Shown piece by piece: positions 34,925 through 46,575 of a DNA stretch of 64,000 bases (its first letter is position 1; each line of letters begins with the position of its first letter). Below the pieces are notes generated by a model. That model worked only from the letters and a program-made list of their open reading frames with translations, had not been told where the DNA came from and ran no database searches. The DNA lies in assembly GCF_026914185.1 (NCBI RefSeq), contig NC_070567.1, positions 2,816,001 to 2,880,000 on the forward strand, given 5' to 3'. A program made the position numbers and the translations under genes. Source of the DNA: Puccinia triticina. Taxonomy: Eukaryota > Basidiomycota > Pucciniomycetes > Pucciniales > Pucciniaceae.

Positions 34925-37900
34925 ATGAGAGGCTATGAAGGAAAAGGGGGGAAGAAGCCCAAGAAGAATAAACGGCCAAAGACCAGCAAAGGAGTTGCCC
35001 TTTCGGAAGAAATTGCTGAATCAAGCAGACGAATTGTTGAAACAGCCGGTCCTCTCCAACCCCCAAGAGCAGTACCATATCAGCAAACATTTGAACTTGA
35101 TGACCAAAGCGACCTCCATATCAACCAACAACATCGACCACAATCAGATGATCCCCAGGTTGACCCAACAGCCCAGTATACCGAAAACCAGAATTATGCA
35201 AGGCAGAGGATTGCGGAAGAAGAAAACTGGGAAGAGGCTTATGATCAAATGTTCTCTTCGTTTTATCAGTGTTCGCTCAAGACGTCAACCTGGGGTGATA
35301 ACCAAAAGTGGAACCATGACTGGAAGCCAACATGCAGCTGTGCAAAACCTTGTAAACGACCAGTGGTCCTTGTAGATCTCCTCAGTTGAGTATTAATTTC
35401 TACATTTTGATCTTATGGACTGAAAACTAGAGCTCGATGTTATAGTCCGCAAGCAATCAATAATCGACTTTTGTGCATGCCAAAGTGACCAAGTACGACT
35501 CATTCAGATGGGGTACATCGGAGCCTCACCAAAATTCCCAAGAACCGCTTTTTCAATTCGCCTTTTAAGATTCAACCACATAGTTTGGAAACATTCAGCA
35601 ATACCCATTCTCCCCTTTGCGAAAGCAATTGATGAGTTCCTTGAAGCCAACAACCCACCCATCTGGGTCCCCAATTGGAAAGAAGGTTCAGACTCTGGCT
35701 TTAGTGTCAGTGATCATATTTTTCTACTTAATCAATAGAAGACCAACTGAGATCATCGTTTGAACCAGACTCGAGAGTGGAGGAGAACATTAACTTCAGC
35801 AATTGATGCTTACAGGGAAATGTTGAGGAGGGAGCAATTGTTGGCTGCTGAGATCATGAGCATGAAACCTATGGACCACATGGCTGAAATTTGTTCTAAA
35901 TGCTACGGACCTCAAGTTCTTGGGAGCAGACCAGATGAGCCTGATTATATTGTTTGTATGGATGGTAATTTTCAGCACAGACAACACTTAGCAGCCAGTG
36001 TGGAGAATCCAGAACACCTCAAAACACCAAGTCTTTTTGTTGATCCTCAAACAGTATTGGAAATGGCGCTATCTATGGACCCTCATTCTATTAATAACAG
36101 TGTTGTGAGTCAATTAGGATCTCAAACTAATTGAAAAAGCTTTCTCATTAATTTCCTTGAGATTTAGGATCGGTGTTCTCAACAACACACTGCGGCGGTT
36201 GATACCAGAAATGGAACCACTTGGAGAGAGTGTGACAAAACCGGTCTTTTTGGGATGGCTTGTCGCCATGACCAAATCATCAGTCTGATCAACATTGTTC
36301 AAAGCGGTGAGAAGTCAGTACATGGATTATTCACTTTGTTAGATACTCCGAAATAACACACTCAACCTCAAATGACAGAGCATATTATCCAATGACCATG
36401 ATTGATCATCTGATCAAAAATACCAAAGAAGAAACTGGTCAGCCAAAGAAATTGGCATTTCTTTACGATATTGGCTGCCACATTGAGAAGGGAATAATAT
36501 CTGTATGTAATTTCACCTTAAAGTTTGTTTCTCTATCACCTGAAAATTGATGTAACAAATTATCAGAGGAATCAATTTGCAGATCAAGAGCGCGAGAAAA
36601 AACTTCCAAAATTTGGAACCAGTGTATTTCATGCCTATGCACATGAGTGGTCTTGCCAGCTCCGGTATAATCCGCGACTGAATGAGGGCTGGGGTATGTC
36701 AGATGGTGAGGGGATGGAGCGGTATTGGTCGGACATGTCACCGCTGATCAGTCAGCTACGATACTGCACTAAAAATCATCGACTTACAGCGTTGGATTTC
36801 CAATCCATCCATCACAATGATAATGGAAAGCTTTCTGCTAGTGGGTCACTTATGTCATCAAAACTGCTTCTTCTTGGTCTAATATTTTTTTTCTAGTCCA
36901 ATTGCTTTTAGAGAGAGGTGAAACAGTGGAAAACTCAATGAAAGACTCACAGAGAATCTTGTATCAAATCAAACAAGAATATGGTCACACCACTACCTAT
37001 TTGAGCGAACAATGGACTCGTCAGCGTGACATGCAACTTGCTGCCATGCAGAATGAAACCGAGCTTGAAATGAGGAAACAAGTTGAAGAGCTGGTACTGC
37101 TGGAAGACAAACTTCGTGAAGCACAGTGAGAATCATATGCAACTCCTTCCAATTGAAAAATGTTCAAAGAATTGATTTGTCTTTCTGTTTACAATCAAAC
37201 AAGAGATGCTTGAACTTCGGCAAACCAGACGGAGAAATCGAACCTCGCTTCAGAGGGCGCAGATGGAACAAGCACCTGATACCCTTGTTTTCCTAGAAGG
37301 AGAAATAGATAAGATCATCGGAGATTTGGGCTCCGATTATTTCAGGAACTTGCCTGGTGCCTCAGGTAAGTGAAATGTTGGTATCCTTGAAAACAAGCAG
37401 ATTTTCATTTTCTTGACTTTGTGTGCATAGATGAAGAAACCAAGTCCCTCATCAAGCTGAAATTTAGCAAGTCCAAGCTTTATGAAGCCAAGGTTGGTAT
37501 CATTGAGATGCAAAAAAGATGGGATCAGCGAGGATCAGGTATTTAATTGCAATGATTGCATCTTGAATCGCTCTTTCTCATTGTTTGCATATTGTTTTCA
37601 GGTACCAGGGTCCAAGAGAGATTCAGGAAACAAATGAATTCCAAAATGAAACTTTTTAAGAATAAATGGCTGTCTTATAACAACAGGTCAATGGAGTACA
37701 ATACCAAATTTTCTCCGGATATCCAGTTGCCGACCCCAACATTTGAAGAAGTGAGATCATTTGAGGTGGACAATCCTTTCTGGAGTATTGGCTTGCTTGA
37801 TCATCCAAATGAGCCCTGGGCTGTCGATTCTAACATTCAAAACGGGATTCAGGCTTATCTTAATGTGATACACTGTTCTGATGAGTTGTGCCGAATATCG

Positions 37901-38436
37901 CGGGAGGTCCGACAGGCAGTCAAATGGTCAGTCAAACAGGCAAGAAGTTTGGAATCAGTCTACAAGGCATTGGAAACTGGTGGGTCATTATGTGAGATTT
38001 TGACGCAATTCACACCTTGTTCATCTTCTTTTTACTGTAATTTGCTGCAGAGATGAATGAAGAAACTACCCTCGGCCCACTTCAACAACACTTGGTGGAA
38101 GTCTACACCAATCATCGTATTCCAAAGCAAGTCTTACAGGCTGTAGTACATAATCTTGCTAAAAAGCAATGTGGACTATGGATTTTGTGGAATACTCATT
38201 GTGTTAAGCTGCTCAACTGGAGTAAGAAGTGGATCGATTCACTGCATCCTGATTTTGATCTGACCGAAGATTGGAATTCAGTCATCATTTGTTCTAGATC
38301 AATCTTGGAACAGCTAACAAGTTACCAATTGATAATTTTTGAGCCTGAATCAGAAGATGAAAAAGAAGAAGAAAATGACCAACCACAACTCAACCAGTTC
38401 CAACACCATGAAGATCAAATTGAAGAAGACATTTAG
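34925..38436 (+). CDS. KDZ (Kyakuja-Dileera-Zisupton) transposase, about eleven exons
   Basis: DDE/RNase H-fold transposase. Exons: 34925-35384, 35431-35685, 35752-36105, 36168-36313, 36379-36502, 36567-36840, 36897-37125, about 37206-37365, 37431-37538, 37602-37979 and 38051-38436. The N-terminus is basic (KGGKKPKKNKRPKTSK). Next comes a Cys cluster (CSCAKPCKRP, then FCACQSDQVRLIQMGYIGAS). The core follows: DYIVCMDGNFQHRQHLAAS, TWRECDKTGLFGMACRHD, LAFLYDIGCHIEKG, SVFHAYAHEWSCQLRYNPR and EGWGMSDGEGMERYWSDM. The acidic residues in DGNF, YDIGC and DGEG are the expected catalytic set. The C-terminal third is coiled-coil-like (EMRKQVEELVLLEDKLREAQ) with an acidic tail. Ten of eleven exons join in phase. 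The exon 7-8 junction does not: no AG acceptor at the right phase was seen near 37198, so one splice site may be damaged. Confidence 0.88.
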
Positions 38437-38924
38437 CTATACTTAATTCTTGTATCATGGATTCCAGAAACAAAAATCAAATCAATCTTTTTTTGAGTGA
38501 AAACTAGTTGGCTCTCCAAGAACTGGTCTTTTTTGTACAGTACACCTGCACCATTATCAAAACACCAGAATCCAAAACTTAGACCAAGAAATGTGGCAAC
38601 TTAGTTATATTGTTATGATGGATGCTTTATCTGTGTGATTTGTGTAATTTAACTACCAACTTGATCCACCTTGATCCACCATAACCTGTTGGGTTACAAG
38701 CAACAGCTATTTAATTGGCATATGGTTATAATAACCATTTTTTTTTTCAATGCTGTAGTGACACTAATTTATTGCTTGGATAACACAAAAATTAGGCATC
38801 AAGTGCAAGCAGTTTTTGCGCCCTGGAAAATGGTTTGTCATCTGGCGCACTGCATACCTGATAATGTAAAAAGGATAAAACAAGATACAATAAATGGTTG
38901 AATAACTTATTGCACTAAAAATAG

Positions 38925-39315
38925 CTTTCCTAGCGCAGCGCAAGTACACTGTTTTTTAGCGTAGCAGTAGCGCAATCAGGCGCATCGGCTACGCGCACAG
39001 GGAGCAAAGCTATATTAGCTTTTACGTTAGCGCAGATGGGCGCAATTGCGCTAACGCTAAGCACCCAGGGCGCAAAGAAGCGCGCGCAAAGAAGCGCGCG
39101 CAAAGCTGCGCTACAGCGTTTTTCGCCGCAAAAAAGCCTTTTCTTCCGCTAGAAGCGCCTTAGCGCAAAGTAGCGTAGTGTAGCGGCTGTAGCAGAGTGC
39201 TAACGCTAAACAAAAATTGGTGTGCTGTTAGCCGGCTGAAAATTAGCACAGCGTGCCGCGCTAAGGCTATTCAAAAAGGCCGGTGCTTTTTGCTGCTACA
39301 GTAAAATTTAGGCCT
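38925..39315 (+). repeat. GCGC-family repeat, CpG-rich copy
   Basis: Contains CTAGCGCAGCGCAAG, GCGCTAACGCTAAGC, a direct repeat of AAGAAGCGCGCGCAAAG and CCGCTAGAAGCGCCTTAGCGC. It is the less-mutated relative of 28230-28815. Confidence 0.65.
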
Positions 39316-41290
39316 AAAATAGCGTAGTTTATCCTAGCAGCCTATGGTTGTTGTAATCTTAAGGCTGAAATAATGTTAGTTTAATGTTACAGTCTCACAG
39401 TAAAGAAGGTTTTGATACAAGCATGCCTGCACCCACACCTTAAAAAAAGGGATTATTGCACAGCACACCTACCTTTAAACCAGCTAGATTAGAGATTGTG
39501 GAATTGCACCTGTTGTGGGTACCAGCCACATGCAACAGGTGCCAGAGGGTCCGGGTGCTGGTGTGGGTTTCTGGAATTCTAAGTAAAATCTGGTGGGTAC
39601 TGTTGAGTTAGACTCAGGTTTCTGTTTTCTGTTTTCTTTTTCTGCTTTACAAATGTCTCTTTCTTTTCATACACATATCACAGATTGTATGTAGTGTACC
39701 TGAGGCAGCGGTTGTGGAAGGAAATTCTCCTCATCCTTCCACAACCTGGTCCGCTCCCCACACCGTATCCCCTGTCCTCAGGTATGTAGCTTTCTTTCCT
39801 TTCTCATCCTCTTTCTTTTTCTTCTCTTCCTCTCTCTTGTTTTCTCTCAGCTTCATGACTGGTGTAATGAATCTCATCCTTCCACGAGACTCTTCCGCTC
39901 CCCACACGGTGTCAGCTGTCCTCAGTCCCATTCTAGCTCATCAGGTACAGTAATTAAACCACAGCCGCCAGAACCTGCCCACCCTTTGGCCAGAAGGTGG
40001 TATTCCCTTCCAGTAGCAAAGGTTGTAAACCCAGGAAAACCAGGATGAACCCCTCCTGATTGCAGATGTTAGCCTCTGAGACCCAAAGGAAATCCTCCTG
40101 GTCACAGAGGTTATATAAACTAGGTGTTTCAGCAGCCAGATTGAACTCGCCTGACTGGGGACAGGGTTGTAACAGAGGTATTTTGCCTGTTTCTCCTGAG
40201 AGAAAGAGTAGAAAACAGGTTGCAGAAAGGACATAGGCATCCTGGCCTTTCTCCTGCAGATGGTGGGTCTGGGCATGGAAAAAATCTTCAAGTGGACATG
40301 TGCCATCTTTTGTTGGAAATCCACAAGTTCTCCTTCCCCTCTGAAAAACAAACCAAATTGATATCAGAATCACGCAGGAGCGGATCCAATATGGTGTCAT
40401 CTCATGCACTCAAGATGATTCTTTCTTTGAATTTGGATTGCATGAAACAATCCTACAGTACTGGCCTTTGTAATTTTTCCAGCTGGCTTTTGGTTGTTTT
40501 CACTGTCCATTACTATGTGATAGTAAATATGCATAATCTACATAGTAAATATGCATACTATTCACATTATATACAACATGCAGGGTTTCTTGCCAAGGGC
40601 ATGAGAGCCAAGAACTTCCAAAAAGGTCAGGTGTGCCCTGCACACCTTCTTTTTCAAAGGTTATAGGCGTGGGCTTGGGTGTGGGCTTGGGTGTGGGTTT
40701 GGGTTTGGGTGTGGGTGTGGGTGTGGGTGTGGAAGGTTTTTTTGCACATGTATATATCAACATGCAATCAAGTTGTGATCTCACCAAAGAACATGATCTG
40801 GAAGGTTGCAAGACCAATCTCATACAGTTGTACATATCCCCTTGATGACCAGTCTGTACCAGTCATCAAGAGGGTTGTATGTTCTTGAATGGCTGGTCTG
40901 GTTTGGGGCAGGAATTCAAATTGCTCTTGTTAGTAGTGAGTACTCCATCAATTTTTTGATGCACAGGTGGAAGAGATTGGTCTGTAGAATTCTGCAGCCC
41001 AAGATATATTGTGGTGTAGGAAGTTTGGTAGTGCAAATGGTAATTTTTGGTAGTGCCTAAACCAGCATTGTGGGTAGTTAAGTTACTTGACTTTCTCCAT
41101 GTAATATTGGTAACATAAATATCCTTTTTGCGCATTCATTGAATTCCTGTTATTAGTAAAAGATGATTTTTTAGTCTTGCACTTAACAAAACAGGCCTGA
41201 TGCTGACATATGTTTAACATTATGGCTGCAGAAGAATTCACTTAGCCCTCTGCACTAACACAAGGGCTAAGTTGAGCTCATTTTTGCCTA
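39316..41290. other. Non-coding DNA of the KDZ element
   Basis: No supported gene. A 65-70-bp phrase (CATCCTTCCACNNNNNNNNNCCGCTCCCCACAC...GTCCTCAG) occurs twice, at about 39732 and 39875, on either side of a pyrimidine-rich tract. A GGGTGTGGGTTTGGG microsatellite follows at 40668-40732. Confidence 0.45.
40668..40732 (+). repeat. GGGTGT/GGGCTT microsatellite
   Basis: About 65 bp of GGGTGT, GGGCTT and GGGTTT hexamers. It resembles interstitial telomere-like DNA, but no TTAGGG run is present. Confidence 0.8.
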
Positions 41291-41339
41291 GCATCTCACT
41301 GGTGATGAAAGGGAGATGGGGAGCCAGTTAACGTTAGCC

Positions 41340-43746
41340 CTGATGGGTCTGTGTGAGCTGGAGGTGTTTTGGTGGTGGAGGGGGAAATAAATGTGCTTTA
41401 TTTTGGTACCAGTGGGGAATTTTGGGTGCCAGTGGGCTGGCTGAGCTGGATTTTAGTGTGCTGAGTTGAGCTGGGACAGAAAGAATTTGCAATGATGGGG
41501 GAGCTGGGTGAACTGGAATTGTTGGTGCAGGGGGAGCTGCATGGGCTGATTTGTTTGGTGCAACAAGAGATGAATGAGCTGGATTTTGGGTGAGCTGGAT
41601 TTTTAGGTGCAGACAGGAGCTTGATGAGCTGAAATTTTAGGTGAGGAGGGGGCTGAAGGAGCTGAATTTTGGGTGCGGGGTGAGCTGCAGGAGCTGGATT
41701 TTAGGTGCAATTGGAGCTGGGTGAGCTGGGTTTTTGGGTGTGGGAAGGACTTTTGGGTTCAGAGGGAGCTGAATCATGAGCTGGATTTCGGGTGCTTGTG
41801 TGCAGAGGGAGGCTTGTGAGCTGGATTTCGGCTGCCGGGGGAGCTGGGTGAGCTGGTATTTTGTGTGCTGGACCAAGGTGCGTAAGCTGGATTTGAGGTG
41901 CTATGAGGAGGTGGGAGAGCTGGAATTTTGTGTGCAAGTGGAGCTGGGTAAGCTGGTTTTTTGGGTACAGAGGGAGCTGCATGAGCTGGATTTTTGAGTG
42001 CTGTGGGGAGCTTCATGAGCTGGATTTTGGTACTCAGAGAGCTACATGCTGATTTTTGGGTGTTGAGGAGAGATTTGTGAGCTTGTTTTTTGGATGCAGA
42101 TGGCAGCTGTATGAGCTGGATTGTTGGGTGCAGAGGGAGCTGCATGAGCTGGAATTTGGGTGCGGAGGGGCATGAGCTGGACTTTGGGTGCGGAGGGGTG
42201 CTGTTTGAGATGGATTGTTAGGTTCAGAGTGAGCTGCATGAGCTGGATTTTGGGTGCAGAGGGAGCTGAATGAGCTAATTAGGAGGCTGAGGGGAACTGG
42301 GTGAGCTGAATTTTGGCTTCTGAGATGAGCTGGGTTAGCTGGATTTTTGGGTACAGAGGGAGCTGGGTGAGCTGGATTTTGGAAGCTGAGGGGAGCTGGA
42401 TGAGCTAGATTTTTGAGTGCAGAGGGAGCTGGCTGAGCTGGAGTTTTGGGTGCGTAGGGAGCTGCGTGAGCTGGAATTTTGGGTGCAGAGGGAGCTGTGT
42501 GAGCTAGATTTTTGGGTGCGGAGGGAGCTGGGTGAGCTGGATTTCTGGGTGCAGAGGGAGCTGGGTGAGCTGGATTCTTGGGTGCAGAGGGAGCTGGGTG
42601 AGCTGGATTTTTGGGTGCGGAGGGAGCTGGGTGAGCTGGATTTTTGGGTGCGGAGGGAGCTGGGTGAGCTGGATTTCTGGGTGCAGAGGGAGCTGGGTGA
42701 GCTGGATTATGGATGATGGAGCTGGGTGAGCTGGATTCTTGGGTGCAGAGGGAGCTGGGTGAGCCAGATTTTTGGTTGCAGAGGGAGCTGGGTGAGCTGG
42801 ATTTTTGGGTGCGGAGGGAGCTGGGTGAGCTGGATTTCTGGGTGCAGAGGGGGCTGGGTGAGCTTGATTTTTGGGTGCAGAGGGAGCTGCATTAGCCAGA
42901 TTTCTGGGTGCAGAGGGAGCTGCGTGAGCTGGATTTTTGCTTGCAGGGAGCTGGGTGAGCTGGATTTTTGGGTGCAGAGGGAGCTGGGTGAGCTGGATTT
43001 CTGGGTGCAGAGGGAGCTGGGTGAGCTGGATTTTTGGGTGCAGAGGGAGCTGGGTGAGCTGGATTTCTGGGTGCAAAGGGAGCTGGGTGAGCTGGATTTC
43101 TGGGTGGAGAGGGAGCTGGGTGAGCTGGATTTCTGGGTGGAGAGGGAGCTGAATGAGCTGTATTTTTGGGTTTAGAGGGAGCTGCATGAGCTGGATTTTT
43201 GGTTGCAGAGGGAGCTGGGTGAGCTGGATTTTTGGGTGCAGAGGGAGCTGGGTGAGCTGGATTTTTGGGTGCAGAGGGAGCTGGGTGAGCTGGATTTTTG
43301 GGTGCAGAGGGAGCTGGGTGAGCTGGATTTTTGGGTGCAGAGGGAGCTGGGTGAGCTGGATTTCTGGGTGCAAAGGGAGCTGGGTGAGCTGGATTTCTGG
43401 GTGGAGAGGGAGCTGAATGAGCTGGATTTTTGGGTTTAGAGGGAGCTGCATGAGCTGGATTTTTGGTTGCAGAGGGAGCTGGGTGAGCTGGATTTCTGGG
43501 TGGAGAGGGAGCTGTGTGAGCTGTATTTTTGCCTGCAGTGAGCTGGGTGAGCTGGATTGTGGATGTGGAGGGGAGCTGGATGGATCTTTTACACAAGGCA
43601 GAGCTGGGTGAGCTGGAATATTGAATGAACGTGCCTGAGCTGACCGCAGGCAGCTCCAGTGATCCTTCCATTCCAAATGGAGGATGAGATCCTGTTTTCC
43701 ACTATTTAGAATGGAATGGAATTGAAGTATTTCTTAGCCACAGGTG
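41340..43746 (-). repeat. Right end of KDZ element: inverted head plus long 33-bp minisatellite
   Basis: From 42410 to 43540 a 33-bp unit (GGAGCTGGGTGAGCTGGATT plus TTTGGGTGCAGAG) repeats about 33 times with few differences. From 41340 to 42410 the units are degenerate. The period is a multiple of three, so several frames stay open for hundreds of codons with an 11-residue period (for example WVQRELGELDF or IQLTQLPLHPE). The head at 43630-43740 is the reverse complement of 24424-24530, with small differences. Confidence 0.9.
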
Positions 43747-43754
43747 TGCCCCGA
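43747..43754. other. 8-bp target-site duplication, right copy
   Basis: TGCCCCGA, identical to 24408-24415. Confidence 0.85.
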
Positions 43755-44745
43755 TTCTCTCGATTTTCCGCTTCTTACCAGCTTTGCGAACAAGGAAAAA
43801 ACGCTAGCACCGGGACAGTTCATCGACCCCATCAATAAGACCCAACATCCCGAGTCTACCATCGTTCGATTCTTGTATTGGTTGCTTCACCCTCCTCAAC
43901 ATGCGCGCACCGAGTGGGCGAGGTTGGTTGCTGCCTCTGTAGAGCTAATGGCCGACAACATTTTCAAGCCAAGCCAAGTCAACTCCAGTTGTGAAACCAA
44001 TCACATCACTCGCGGGGTTGAAGCTCTCTCTTATCTTGATGCCGTCAAAAATTTGTCATCAAGCTTTGATCTGCCGCAAGGACGTCAGGACTCTTCCTCC
44101 CAACCCGCCGAGCGTTTGCACTTGGTAGATGTTCTACACGAATTCTGCAAGATCATTCTTGATGTCTTGATGGCATATATAATCTTCCAAAAACATTCTC
44201 TGAGCGACGCACCTTTAACTCAGGCCAAAAAGAAGAGAATCACCCGTGCCAATCAAATCCCCTCACCCACATCAACACACACCGTCTCCAACGTCGAGAA
44301 AAACTCATCAGAATTGTCCAAGATTTCAGAAGATTCTGCTCAAAGTCTCCAACGATACCAACGAAAGCAAAACTTTCAGCCCCTTGTTTACTTTGTCCTC
44401 GGTGGGGTTCGCGGGCTTTTCATCACCTCGAGGGACCATCGAACCGCAGGAGTTTCAGGATGCATGTCTATGATCCAAGCAATGTCCATTATTAAACAGC
44501 ACTCCACCACACCGCACGCTCCAGACGAGCCAATATGGAAGAACCTCTCAGCATACCTTGTTCGGATCTTCACCCCTGCCTTTCAGTCATCCGGGAGTAT
44601 CTGCCCACTGGCCAGCATGCAAGTCCCAACCAAGATGGAGCTGGCTCAGGCCATCACGAATGACTTTCTGAACCAGTGGAGGACCTGGAACCCAAGCTCC
44701 CCATTCCTTCTCCCGTACACATCTCGCGAAATTACACCACCATGA
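43747..44745 (+). pseudogene. Gene D, 3' part, beyond the KDZ insertion
   Basis: Starting in the second copy of TGCCCCGA (43747-43754) the frame reads CPDSLDFPLLTSFANKEKT and continues 332 codons to TGA at 44743. Features include FLYWLLHPPQHARTEWARLV and a probable Ser/Lys-rich linker (ITRANQIPSPTSTHTVSN), then PLVYFVLGGVRGLFITSRD. No family is recognised. With the upstream part this forms one long gene of the outer element. It has no start signal of its own; the first in-frame Met is far downstream. Confidence 0.7.
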
Positions 44746-45592
44746 ATGACTGTTATTTCCTTCCAAGTTGTTGTATATTCAAGTGCAAATCAAATTAAGA
44801 TTTCTCAGTATTTTTCAAGTAGACTGTAGCTTTGGTGAACCAAACCCATGTGGTTCCTATGCGCTCCATGCTACCTCGATGTTGCCCCACCTGGGACTCT
44901 AACTTGTTGATTGCCTCATGCACACTGGCCCAGGAGAATCAATCCACTATGTATTGTTCCTGTGGGTCAAACAGGACTGATTCCGTGTATCTGCCCTAGT
45001 AGTGGTGTTGTGAGGATGAAAAAATTCTGCGCAAGTCTCATCAAGAATGGGTACTAGTGACGTGGTAAAATTCCTGGCTTTCAGGGGCCGCTGAGACTAA
45101 TCATTCACACAACCGGCATCTCAATACACGCAATAGGTTGGTAGAGAAGAAGCTACATCATTTAATTAAAAAAGAGACACAAAGGCACCGGCGGAATGAT
45201 GAAATGTGGGGCTGTGAAGCGTTATAAATTCTTCTGATGAGCTCTCTTGCGCGGCTTTTGTCTGATCTTTGCAGGTGCCTTCCAATCTTTGACTTGGAGA
45301 TTAAAGCGGGTTTTTGGACTGTGCCTCAGGGTGTATCTGGTTCTCTCAAATCGTTGGAGTATGGACGCATGCTCAACCTGTAAGATACTCAAGTCTGAAA
45401 CATCATGCAGAGCATGTAAAATCACTGCGGAGACTCAGCTTACACCCAAGGCAAGCATTGTACTGCCAGAATGTGACGCTTTGGCTGCCACACCTCCGAA
45501 CCTCACGCCATCCCCACGTCGAAGCGACTGAAAACACTCGTGAGCTTGTCCATGGGTTGCTGAAAGCTTTATGTGACCAAGGTTGGACTTCA

Positions 45593-46460
45593 TCACAAAA
45601 TGTCAGTTCTCGACAAAATCAACTCAGTACACATGTCGTTGACGGGGGACAGGAAGATACTGACTAAGTTCATTTGCTGATCCACAACTTCAATCCACCC
45701 CACGCAACCAACCGCGACATTCATGTGGACCTTAACGACGTAGACTGTCCCAAACGCATGGGTATTCTCGAATTCGTGAGCAAGGGGAAAGTAGCCTCGG
45801 TGGACTTGCCAAGATGAGCGCTCTACAAGAATTACAGGGTGACTAGGATCAGGGTAAACAACAAGTTGGCTGGAAAAGAAGACTTGGGTGCACATGTTGT
45901 AGAGTATTGGAGGAATCGTTGACGCTGAAGACTTTAGGACAACTTCGTACTCTTGGTAGGCCAACAATGGTTTATCTGGAGGGATCTGAAAGGAAGTGAT
46001 ACAAGTTATAATGTGGATTGCATCTCCTACTAGTTGGATGTTTCTTGGATTGGTATTAGAAAGATGAATGTTACCAGCAACCTCAATCATTTTTTCGAAA
46101 TGAGCGGACACTAATTTCCGAATGGCTCTACCTCTCCTCGTCGAGCTTAAAAGGAAGCAGTTGAAAACAGATACCTAGACCGAGTTCCCCCACAAGACAA
46201 CACAGACCCATGGGAGTTGTTGGTGCCAGTGGGGCCTTTGATTGTCCATGGGCATCAAAGGGAAATGCACTTTTGAGGGGGTCTACGTAACTCAGAACTG
46301 TGTTTGCTTTTATTGCATGTGGTTGGATAAGTGCAGGAGTCCAGTCGTCTCCACTTCCCTTTGAGTCAGGGTGTGCCAATACTTTCCAAATACTTGCCTT
46401 CACCATGGATTTACCCACTATTGACCTGGATTTGTGCGGGATTTGGATTGCCGTGAATCT
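45593..46460 (-). pseudogene. Gene E: uncharacterised protein with one frameshift
   Basis: Two adjacent minus-strand frames read as one protein. About 46460-46128 includes IQIPHKSRSIVGKSMVKASI and ends LLPFKLDEER; 46126-45593 continues AIRKLVSAHFEKMIEVAGNI and ends LILSRTDIL. One extra base at about 46127 separates them. Further exons toward 45222 (ending KIRQKPRKRAHQKNL) are possible. No known domain was recognised; there are no membrane spans. It is convergent with gene D, and its 5' end lies about 115 bp from palindrome P6, mirroring the position of P1-P2 upstream of gene A. Confidence 0.5.
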
Positions 46461-46575
46461 CTACTCTCCCCCTTGCCTTTCAAATTTCAACTCTTTGCTT
46501 GAACAAGTCGGACATCAGTTTTCAGCATGCAGGTGTAGTTTGGGCGAATGATGTCAGGTCTGGTTTGAAGAGGCA

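Larger units (their letters stand above)
24416..43746. mobile_element. 19.3-kb KDZ transposon with TET/JBP and HMG-like cargo
   Basis: Bounded by an 8-bp direct duplication and by inverted ends. Both ends contain, read inward, TGGCTAAGAAAT, CTTCC-type words, GTGGAAAACAGGATCTCATC, TTTGGAATGGAA, ATCACTGGAGCTG and then a CAGCTCACCCAGCTC minisatellite. The first ten bases at each tip match poorly (GAGTTTTGGC against CACCTGTGGC). Genes: an HMG-like gene (+), a TET/JBP-like dioxygenase (-) and a KDZ transposase (+). Interior repeats include two GCGC-rich tracts, a 209-bp satellite and a MITE. The linkage of KDZ transposases with TET/JBP genes in fungi is established knowledge; the boundaries and nesting are read here directly. 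Confidence 0.87.

Noticed and set aside
40668..40732. Telomere-like GGGTGT/GGGTTT run.
   Set aside because: No TTAGGG array or chromosome end; a short microsatellite inside the KDZ element.
41340..43620. Regularly spaced short repeats suggesting a CRISPR array.
   Set aside because: Units are contiguous without unique spacers, diverge gradually, and lie in a eukaryotic transposon end; no cas genes are present.
42504..43676. A 390-residue open frame with an 11-residue repeat on the minus strand, and similar frames in other phases.
   Set aside because: The 33-bp minisatellite keeps several frames on both strands open at once because its period is a multiple of three. No start context, domain or splice partner supports a protein.
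43747..44745. Treating this long open frame as an independent gene starting at the GTG near 43744.
   Set aside because: The start lies at the edge of the KDZ element and the frame joins gene D exactly across the duplicated 8 bp.
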